Of a stretch of 64,000 bases of DNA, positions 58,426 to 64,000 are shown one piece after another. The stretch is from positions 28,585 to 92,584 of the forward strand of contig WRAO01000007.1 of NCBI GenBank assembly GCA_009780175.1, read 5' to 3'. The stretch comes from Oscillospiraceae bacterium (lineage in GTDB: Bacteria > Bacillota > Clostridia > Oscillospirales > Oscillospiraceae). The notes below the pieces were generated by a model. It had not been told where the DNA came from, ran no database searches, and saw only the letters and a program-made list of their open reading frames with translations. The translations under genes and the position numbers were made by a program. The number at the start of each line of letters is the position of its first letter. Within the stretch, counting starts at the first letter, position 1.

Positions 58426-58884
58426 ATGCGATTCCAAACTGCTACAGACAGCGCAATTCAAATTCTACAACATCTGCACATACATGACAATGCCCTGCAG
58501 ACGGCGATGGATATTTCCAGCTCCACGGGCGTCTCCTACCCGCTCTTTATCAAAATTGCAAACCAGCTGCGGAAACATGGTTTGCTCGGCTCTGTCCAAG
58601 GGCGGCATGGCGGGTATGTGTTGGGCAAAGCCGCAGAGGAAATTAGTATCTACGATGTGTTTCGGGCCATTGAGGGAGACATGCAGCTCAGAACTTGTCT
58701 GCATAAGAGCTCGGCCTGCACCAATGGTGATCCGAAAGATTGCGGACTACACGCGTTTTTTCGTGATATGCAAGACAAGTTGATTGCGCAGCTATCTAGC
58801 ACGTCCGTCACGGATTTGATCCCCGCGCACCAGAGATCCAATATCGCCGGAGGCGCAGAAACAGGCCGCGCGGCGGCGAGTTGA
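58426..58884 (+). CDS. Rrf2-family regulator with putative Fe-S cysteines
   Basis: 152 residues. Winged helix ('ISSSTGVSYPLFIKIANQLRKHGLLGSVQGRHGGYVL') and three Cys 'CLHKSSACTNGDPKDC' in the place where IscR/NsrR hold a [2Fe-2S] or [4Fe-4S] cluster. Likely senses NO, redox or iron. AAGG site before the ATG. Single gene with a strong terminator. Confidence 0.9.
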   Translation: MRFQTATDSAIQILQHLHIHDNALQTAMDISSSTGVSYPLFIKIANQLRKHGLLGSVQGRHGGYVLGKAAEEISIYDVFRAIEGDMQLRTCLHKSSACTNGDPKDCGLHAFFRDMQDKLIAQLSSTSVTDLIPAHQRSNIAGGAETGRAAAS

Positions 58885-58925
58885 GTTCGCGAAACTGATA
58901 GATCGCGCTACCCAGAATAGAGAGC

Positions 58926-58962
58926 GGGCAGAGGGTTCACACCTCTGCCCGTTTTTTCTGCG
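58926..58962 (+). terminator. Terminator of the Rrf2 gene
   Basis: CGGGCAGAGG pairs with CCTCTGCCCG, then TTTTTTC. Confidence 0.93.
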
Positions 58963-59102
58963 CACGTCGTCATGCATCCGCCGAACACCCGTGTTTTCCA
59001 TCGGAACATGACGAATCATTGACCGTATCAAAGCTCCATTCCCCGGAAATACTGTCCTTGTGCTGGTCGTCCATGAGAGGCGCCGGCAAAGGGGGGATGG
59101 CT

Positions 59103-59873
59103 ATGCATGGCAAGGTTGAGATATGCGGCGTCAACACAGCAAAACTCAAAGTGCTGAGCAATGATGAGATTACCGCGCTCCTCCGCCGGACCAAGGATGG
59201 CGACCGAGACGCCCGCGAGGAGCTCATCGCCGGCAACCTCCGCTTGGTCCTCTCTGTCATCCAAAAGTTCCTTAGCCGCGGGGAAAATGTGGATGATCTG
59301 TTTCAGGTGGGCTGCATTGGGCTGATTAAGGCGATTGATAATTTTGATATCAGCCAAAATGTTCGATTTTCTACCTATGGCGTTCCGATGATTATCGGTG
59401 AAATCCGCCGCTATCTGCGGGACAATAGTCCTATCCGTGTCAGTCGCAGTATGCGGGATCTCGCTTATAAAGTGCTCCAGGTCAAAGAGCGGCTCATGGG
59501 TGAGACACAGAAGGAGCCTACAGTAGACGAGATCGCCAAAGCGCTGGATATCCGCCGTGAGGAGGTCGTGTTCGCGCTTGACTCTATCTTAGACCCTGTG
59601 AGCCTTTTTGAACCTGTCTACACCGACGGCGGGGACGCGATCTGCGTGATGGATCAGGTGGGCGATACGAAAAATACGGATGAGAGTTGGTTGGAACAAA
59701 TCGCACTGAACGAGGCCATCGCCCGGCTCAGCGCGCGGGAAAAACACATCTTAGCGCTCCGCTTTTATGACGGCAAGACCCAGATGGAGGTCGCCGGGGA
59801 GGTCGGGATCAGCCAGGCGCAGGTGTCGCGGTTGGAGAAAAACGCGATTGGGCAGATCAAGAAGAGCTTGTGA
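59103..59873 (+). CDS. sigG: Forespore sigma factor G
   Basis: 256 residues from the ATG at 59103, with AAAGGGGGG six bases upstream. 'GKVEICGVNTAKLKVLSNDE' is the SigG N-terminal signature that binds anti-sigma factors. Region 2 'VDDLFQVGCIGLIKAIDNFD....FSTYGVPMIIGEIRRYLRD', region 4 'REKHILALRFYDGKTQMEVAGEVGISQAQVSRLE'. Turns on late forespore genes. sigE is not beside it here. Confidence 0.94.
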   Translation: MHGKVEICGVNTAKLKVLSNDEITALLRRTKDGDRDAREELIAGNLRLVLSVIQKFLSRGENVDDLFQVGCIGLIKAIDNFDISQNVRFSTYGVPMIIGEIRRYLRDNSPIRVSRSMRDLAYKVLQVKERLMGETQKEPTVDEIAKALDIRREEVVFALDSILDPVSLFEPVYTDGGDAICVMDQVGDTKNTDESWLEQIALNEAIARLSAREKHILALRFYDGKTQMEVAGEVGISQAQVSRLEKNAIGQIKKSL

Positions 59874-59877
59874 TATA

Positions 59878-59921
59878 GAGCGGCCCCCGGCACAGCGTAT
59901 GCTGCGTCGGGGGCCGCTCTT
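59878..59921 (+). terminator. Hairpin after sigG
   Basis: GAGCGGCCCCCG pairs with CGGGGGCCGCTC. Confidence 0.75.
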
Positions 59922-59934
59922 GGCCATTGGTCGT

Positions 59935-59974
59935 CTGCGGGCGCGCAATGCGCGCGCCTACCGCAGGCTTTTTT
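59935..59974 (+). terminator. Second sigG terminator, overlapping the DUF3021 gene end
   Basis: CTGCGG...CCGCAG with an inner GCGCGC stem, followed by CTTTTTTTG. The T tract codes for the Lys residues at the end of the convergent gene. Confidence 0.75.
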
Positions 59975-60416
59975 TGTATGCGTTCAATATCTCCACATAC
60001 CGCTCCCCTGTTCGTTTATAGTAGAGCTCGTTGAAGCTCAGGAACACGGTTGTTCCGGCGAAGACCACGAAAGCGGCCAGGGACCACATTCTTATCCACT
60101 CGGCGGGGACTGCCAGGAAGGTGAAGAAGCAAATCGCAAGTACGATCAGCATGGAGAGCGCGAAGAGCGTATAGCGCAGGAAAAAGCGCCGATTTTTGAA
60201 GATGCCCTCGCCAAAGAACAGGCCCCACAGCAATGCGATCACAGCGGACAGTCCCGCGCTTTGGAAGACGAACACGAAGGGGACCGCGTATTCGATGGCC
60301 TCACCCGTCCAGGCGGCGTATAGGATGCCGCTCGCCACATAAAGGCCAATCAGTCCGAAAAATATCATCGCTGCGAACACTTTGATCGGCATTACGAACT
60401 CTGTCAATTTTCTCAT
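59958..60416 (-). CDS. DUF3021-family membrane protein
   Basis: 152 residues, four hydrophobic segments; 'ELYYKRTGERYVEILNAYKK' is the usual DUF3021 tail. DUF3021 genes are paired with a LytTR DNA-binding protein, as here with four overlapping bases; the membrane partner is thought to restrain the regulator. Confidence 0.88.
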   Translation of the reverse strand: MRKLTEFVMPIKVFAAMIFFGLIGLYVASGILYAAWTGEAIEYAVPFVFVFQSAGLSAVIALLWGLFFGEGIFKNRRFFLRYTLFALSMLIVLAICFFTFLAVPAEWIRMWSLAAFVVFAGTTVFLSFNELYYKRTGERYVEILNAYKKSLR

Positions 60417-60856
60417 CTTAATCCAATCCTTTCTTTAAATCCCTTGGCATATTGCCGGGAAATGATGACTTTTTCTCCGGTTTCCATCTCGACTTCGATC
60501 CGTCCGCCAAAGTCGGGACAGAGTGATTTGATCTTGGCGATGTTGATGATCTGCGATTTTGCACTGCGGAAGAATCCGGCGGGGTCTAGCAGTTCTTCTA
60601 ATTCGTAGAGTTTGAGGTCTGTCTCGAACACGTCATCCGCTACATATACGAAGCAGCGTTTGTCGACAGATTCGATATAGAGCACATCGCGACGGTCTAC
60701 GAGTTGTTGTTTCTGATCTTTCGCGCAGAGCAGTTTTGGGCTGCCGCTCAAAACCAGCGCTTCTAATCGCCGGATGTCTTCCGTGATCTCCGGGCATTGG
60801 ATGAGGACTTCGACATTGGGGCAGCCCTCTTGTATTTCGACCTTCAGCGCAACCAC
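60413..60856 (-). CDS. LytTR DNA-binding regulator
   Basis: 147 residues if begun at the GTG at 60856. The frame extends to 60931, but a promoter (60876-60904) covers that part; a CTG at 60847 has a better-spaced GGGAGG. Short N-terminal part, then a LytTR domain 50-147 ('DVLYIESVDKRCFVYV', 'FFRSAKSQIINIAKIKSL'). No receiver, so it belongs to the LytTR-DUF3021 regulatory pairs. Confidence 0.85.
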   Translation of the reverse strand: MVALKVEIQEGCPNVEVLIQCPEITEDIRRLEALVLSGSPKLLCAKDQKQQLVDRRDVLYIESVDKRCFVYVADDVFETDLKLYELEELLDPAGFFRSAKSQIINIAKIKSLCPDFGGRIEVEMETGEKVIISRQYAKGFKERIGLR

Positions 60857-60875
60857 CTCCCTTTCCTGTGTACTC

Positions 60876-60904
60876 AGTATACCGCGTTTCGATAGCCGGG
60901 GCAA
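60876..60904 (-). promoter_or_regulatory. Promoter of the LytTR-DUF3021 operon
   Basis: TTGCCC (60899-60904), 17 bases, TATACT (60876-60881), leading to an RNA that starts only some 12 bases before the start codon. Confidence 0.65.
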
Positions 60905-60991
60905 TGCAACTTGGCGCGCAAAAACAGCCACATAGTAATCGCGCGGGTTCTATGGTAAGATGGACACACAGAAATTTTTTAAAATTCCCTA

Positions 60992-61022
60992 TTGACTTTA
61001 TCACGGTGTCAAGGCTTATTCT
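60992..61022 (+). promoter_or_regulatory. MerR-type promoter with 19-base spacer
   Basis: TTGACT (60992-60997), 19 bases, TATTCT (61017-61022), with TTGAC-N11-GTCAA in the overlong spacer. This is the classic layout bent by MerR regulators. Confidence 0.75.
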
Positions 61023-61062
61023 GATCTTGCAAACCGGATTGCGACCACAGAAAGGAGTTTGT

Positions 61063-61875
61063 ATGTTCAAAATCGGCGAATTTTCAAAACTGGTGCGCGT
61101 TTCCGCGCGGATGCTGCGGTATTATGAGAAATGCGGTCTGTTGGAGCCAGCGGAGGTCGACCATTTCACGGGATACCGTATGTACAGCGCTACACAGATT
61201 CCCCTGCTCATGCGCATTACTACCCTGCGCGATATGGGTTTTGGGGTCGATGAAATCGCGGAGTTGTTGCCGCAATTTCAGGACGCGGCGGCAATGCGGC
61301 AGGCGTTGAAGCGGAAGCAGGACGAGATACACGAAATCGTCGCCATCGAGCAGGGCAAACTCGACAAAATCGCCGCTCTGAGCGGCACATTAGAAAAGGA
61401 GCGTTTTAACATGGTTTATGAGGTTGAATTGAAGGCATTTGAGGCGGAACATGTACTGTCTCTGCGCGAGACAATCCCCGCGGAAGAGGAGGAGGCGCTT
61501 TGGGAGAAGCTCTGGGCTTTCATCGAGGCGAACAAGGTCCCGCATCAGGGCGGCGGATATTCCACCTATCACGGGGATGAGTATGAGGAAGAGGATGTGG
61601 ACACGGAGATCGCTGTTCCGGTCGCCGCGCTTGGGGAGAGCAAGGACGGGTTCGAGTACAAGACGCTGCCCGCTATCCCCGCGGCCGCTACGGTGCGTTT
61701 CTCCGGCTCTTACGAGAACTTTGGGACCGCGATGGAGAAATTGGCCCTGTGGATCGAAGAGAACGGCTATGAGATTGTCGGCCCGGTCCGCGGGCACGCC
61801 ATCGCTTCGCCGACAGATGTGGCTTCGGTTGAGGAGTATATGACGGAGTTGCAGGCGCCGGTACGGAAGGCGTAG
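61063..61875 (+). CDS. MerR-family regulator with GyrI-like effector domain
   Basis: 270 residues from the ATG at 61063 (AAAGGAG upstream). 'KIGEFSKLVRVSARMLRYYEKCGLLEPA....GYRMYSATQIPLLMRITTLRDMGF' is the MerR wing-helix, a coil follows (75-105), then a BmrR-like effector-binding domain (about 120-265). Binds a bulky drug-like ligand and activates promoters with long spacers; its own promoter is of that type. Confidence 0.92.
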   Translation: MFKIGEFSKLVRVSARMLRYYEKCGLLEPAEVDHFTGYRMYSATQIPLLMRITTLRDMGFGVDEIAELLPQFQDAAAMRQALKRKQDEIHEIVAIEQGKLDKIAALSGTLEKERFNMVYEVELKAFEAEHVLSLRETIPAEEEEALWEKLWAFIEANKVPHQGGGYSTYHGDEYEEEDVDTEIAVPVAALGESKDGFEYKTLPAIPAAATVRFSGSYENFGTAMEKLALWIEENGYEIVGPVRGHAIASPTDVASVEEYMTELQAPVRKA

Positions 61876-61885
61876 GGAGACGATG

Positions 61886-61921
61886 ACAAGAGCCCAAGCG
61901 TGTTGCGCTTGGGCTCTTGGT
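61886..61921 (+). terminator. Terminator of the MerR gene
   Basis: CAAGAGCCCAAGC pairs with GCTTGGGCTCTTG, then GTTTG. Confidence 0.75.
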
Positions 61922-62020
61922 TTGTGGACAGTATATTGGACTTGTGGTAAAGTTGTGGGGGGCGGCGTCCTCGACGTCCTCCCTACAGCCTGCACACCTA
62001 CCACAACACAAGGAGCAATC

Positions 62021-62638
62021 ATGGACAAAACAATCCAAACCGCAATAGACAGCCTTAGGAAAAACAATATGGCGGGTTATTTCGTCAATGACAAAGCGGA
62101 ACTGCTCACTCTGCTCCAAAGCTTGATCCCTGCGGGAGCCGCCGTCGGCTGTGGGGATTCTGTTACGCTTGAGCAAATGGACGTATTCGCCTTTTTGCGC
62201 AGTGGGGACTATATATTCTATGATAAGTTCAATCCCGCGCTCTCCTCGGCGGATCGGCGGGTGATATATCTCAAAAATTTCTCCGCCCATACGTTTCTCA
62301 CCGGGACAAACGCGGTCACGATGGACGGCAAGATTTTTAATATTGACGGAAACGGGAGCCGCGTCGCCCCTATGATTTATGGGCCGGAGCAGGTGATTAT
62401 TGTGGTGGGGACGAACAAACTCGTCGGAACTGTAAATGAGGCGATTGAGCGGACTAGGCAGATCGCGGCACCGCTCGACGCAAAGCGGCTGGGGAAAGAT
62501 ACGCCCTGCGCAAAGCTCGGCAAGTGTATGGATTGCAAGCATGAGCAGCGGATTTGCAATGATTTCGTGCTTATAACCGGTCAATTCGCAGCGGAGCGAA
62601 TCAAGGTAATCATCGTGAATGAGGCATTGGGATATTAG
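62021..62638 (+). CDS. LUD-domain protein (YkgG/LutC-like)
   Basis: 205 residues from the ATG at 62021 (AAGGAG upstream). 'AVGCGDSVTLEQMDVFAFL', 'NAVTMDGKIFNIDGNGSRVAPMIYGPEQVIIVVGTNKLV' and 'CAKLGKCMDCKHEQRICND' are typical of the short LUD proteins of clostridia. Relatives take part in lactate oxidation, but lutAB partners are missing here, so the role is open. Confidence 0.9.
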   Translation: MDKTIQTAIDSLRKNNMAGYFVNDKAELLTLLQSLIPAGAAVGCGDSVTLEQMDVFAFLRSGDYIFYDKFNPALSSADRRVIYLKNFSAHTFLTGTNAVTMDGKIFNIDGNGSRVAPMIYGPEQVIIVVGTNKLVGTVNEAIERTRQIAAPLDAKRLGKDTPCAKLGKCMDCKHEQRICNDFVLITGQFAAERIKVIIVNEALGY

Positions 62639-62710
62639 CGGCGAACAAGACATACAGTTGTCGTGTTTGGTGTGATAGTATGGGTGCAAAAACCAATTGG
62701 AGAGATGAGT

Positions 62711-63355
62711 ATGTCTGATGTGTTGATCCGCGATATAGACGAGCAGGATTTGCCTGCCTTAAAGGCCTTGATTGTGGAAGCGTTCGGGGATGGATGGAAT
62801 CTGCGGCGTTTTGACCAGGAAAGCGCTGTTTTTGGAGCGCTGCTGGATGTCTACCTCAGTATATTCTTAAATTCCAGCACGTTTGGTCGGGTGGCGGAGG
62901 TAGAGGGCAAGGTGATTGGGGCCGTGTTGGCGGCGGCAAAAGGAGACGTGGAACGATTTAGGCTGTTTCAAAAAGATATCGCGCCCAATGCGCTTACCTT
63001 ATTATCCGCGCCAGAGGCCGAGCGCGTGGACATGGTAACGCACTTGGCGACATCCTTCCAAACAATCGGTTCGCTTCTGGAGGATAAACTAGATGATTAC
63101 GATGGGAGTCTGGAATTTATTGCTGTTTCCAAGCAGAGCCAGGGGCTGGGTATCGGCAAAGCACTGTGGAGGGAAGCTGCTGCTTATTTGGAGTCTAAGC
63201 ATGTAAATTCCATCTACTTGATCTCTGACTCTGCGTGCAATGTTGGGTTTTATGAGCACAAGGGGTTTTCTCGCGTAGCAAGCAAAGAGGCGGTATATGC
63301 GTATACCACGGGGCAGAAGCGGTTTGATATATTTGTGTATGAGTATCACTTGTAA
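62711..63355 (+). CDS. GNAT-family N-acetyltransferase
   Basis: 214 residues from the ATG at 62711 with GGAGAG six bases upstream. Acetyl-CoA motif 'QSQGLGIGKALWREAAAYLES', then 'SACNVGFYEHKGFSRVA'. Substrate unknown. Confidence 0.9.
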   Translation: MSDVLIRDIDEQDLPALKALIVEAFGDGWNLRRFDQESAVFGALLDVYLSIFLNSSTFGRVAEVEGKVIGAVLAAAKGDVERFRLFQKDIAPNALTLLSAPEAERVDMVTHLATSFQTIGSLLEDKLDDYDGSLEFIAVSKQSQGLGIGKALWREAAAYLESKHVNSIYLISDSACNVGFYEHKGFSRVASKEAVYAYTTGQKRFDIFVYEYHL

Positions 63356-63376
63356 GGCGGATAATTTATATTAGAT

Positions 63377-63776
63377 ATGGAGGGCAAGTGTTTGAAATAT
63401 GAAGAAGTTGGCGATTTTCTAGCAAAAGCTTTCCCTGATTTTGTCATTGACGAAATAGATGAAGCGTTGCCATATTGTATTGCCGGCAGCTTTGCCCATT
63501 ACCTTTTAGACGCATACAAAACCAATTCCACTGACACACTTGTTTTAGCCGGAAAATTTATTGAGGCATTATATTCTCTATAAGAATCAAGACATAGCCA
63601 ATTTAGCCACAGTAGGATATTTGGAGGCGATTCAAAATGTTTGGAGAAATTGTGAGGTAGACCCAGAGGAAATGACACAATACTTAGGTAATACATCTCG
63701 AAAATGGTGGTTATGGCTCAATCGTTTTTGGAGTGGTAATGCAAACACTTTAACAGAAGGTGATTGTAGCGAATGA
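63377..63776 (+). pseudogene. DUF7674-like gene with frameshift
   Basis: The first frame (63377-63583, 68 residues) ends '...LAGKFIEALYSL'; the next frame continues at once with 'YKNQDIANLATVGYLEAIQNVWRN....YLGNTSRKWWLWLNRFW'. Joined, they give one protein of about 130 residues that resembles DUF7674. One extra base near 63573-63578 (within TCTCT) explains the break. AT-rich. Broken gene, sequencing error or, less likely, programmed shift. Confidence 0.7.
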
Positions 63777-63803
63777 CCGGTTGGCCCTCCCTTTCAAACA
63801 GCG

Positions 63804-63834
63804 AAAAGCCCCGGAACGATTGCTCCAGGGCTCT
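63804..63834 (-). terminator. Terminator of the rRNA operon
   Basis: AGCCCTGGA pairs with TCCGGGGCT, followed leftward by TTTTCGC, just after the 5S gene. Confidence 0.85.
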
Positions 63835-63841
63835 TCTAAAT

Positions 63842-63957
<116 letters not shown>

Positions 63958-64000
63958 TTGAAAATTGGGTAATGACCAATTATTCACTTATGTGTGTGGG

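Noticed and set aside
63377..63776. Programmed ribosomal frameshift
   Set aside because: No slippery heptamer, and no clear downstream structure; a simple one-base change is more likely.

Overview
The window looks like a piece of a spore-forming, Gram-positive, moderately high-GC member of the Clostridia (Firmicutes/Bacillota). Evidence seen here: sporulation genes (sigG, yqfC-yqfD, ylbJ, ytaF, ymxH-like, tepA-like), a class B sortase, S-layer-homology (SLH) surface proteins, small clostridial conserved proteins (YqzL, a Cys-rich 68-mer), AGGAGG ribosome sites and sigma-A type promoters. The species cannot be named from this sequence alone.

Layout. 1-6.8 kb: the 3' end of a membrane protein, a lipoprotein/DUF1579-like/YqeB-like/YtaF run, a large XRE regulator, a lone spore-cortex-type beta domain, and a PAP2 phosphatase-metallophosphoesterase pair. 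6.9-20.6 kb: a cell-surface locus with a class B sortase, its likely 1572-residue substrate, and two giant SLH proteins, each with its own promoter. 20.8-23.1 kb: a WYL (YafY-type) regulator and a three-domain GyrI/zinc-ribbon/PhnB fusion, both preceded by the same palindrome. 23.3-26.6 kb: tRNA-Leu(UAG), an iron alcohol dehydrogenase, and a partly decayed tandem duplication of a membrane protein/XRE cassette.

26.6-42.9 kb is a mostly leftward housekeeping run: coaD, rsmD, uvrC, a DMT transporter, HPr, mutS2, an ACT protein, recO, yqzL, then era, ybeY, phoH, yqfD, yqfC, with ylbJ rightward. 42.9-50.3 kb: a small alarmone synthetase, a two-component pair whose regulator lacks an output domain, a VTT-cardiolipin synthase fusion, a ClpP-like TepA protease and an M18 aminopeptidase. 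50.5-51.3 kb: an AT-rich HNH-like gene, likely acquired. 51.4-55.5 kb: coaE-prfA and rpsB-tsf with a long structured leader. 55.5-63.8 kb: ymxH-like, an AgrA/AgrC-like pair, Rrf2, sigG, LytTR-DUF3021, a MerR-GyrI regulator, LUD and GNAT proteins, and a frameshifted DUF7674 gene. The window ends in a leftward 5S rRNA whose operon enters from the right.

The most distinctive parts are the sortase/SLH surface locus, the YafY twin-operator regulon with its fused effector protein, the decayed DUF6442-XRE duplication, the VTT-Cls fusion, the output-less response regulator, and structured non-coding stretches upstream of ylbJ and rpsB. I did not find a clearly new defence system, CRISPR array, prophage or insertion sequence.
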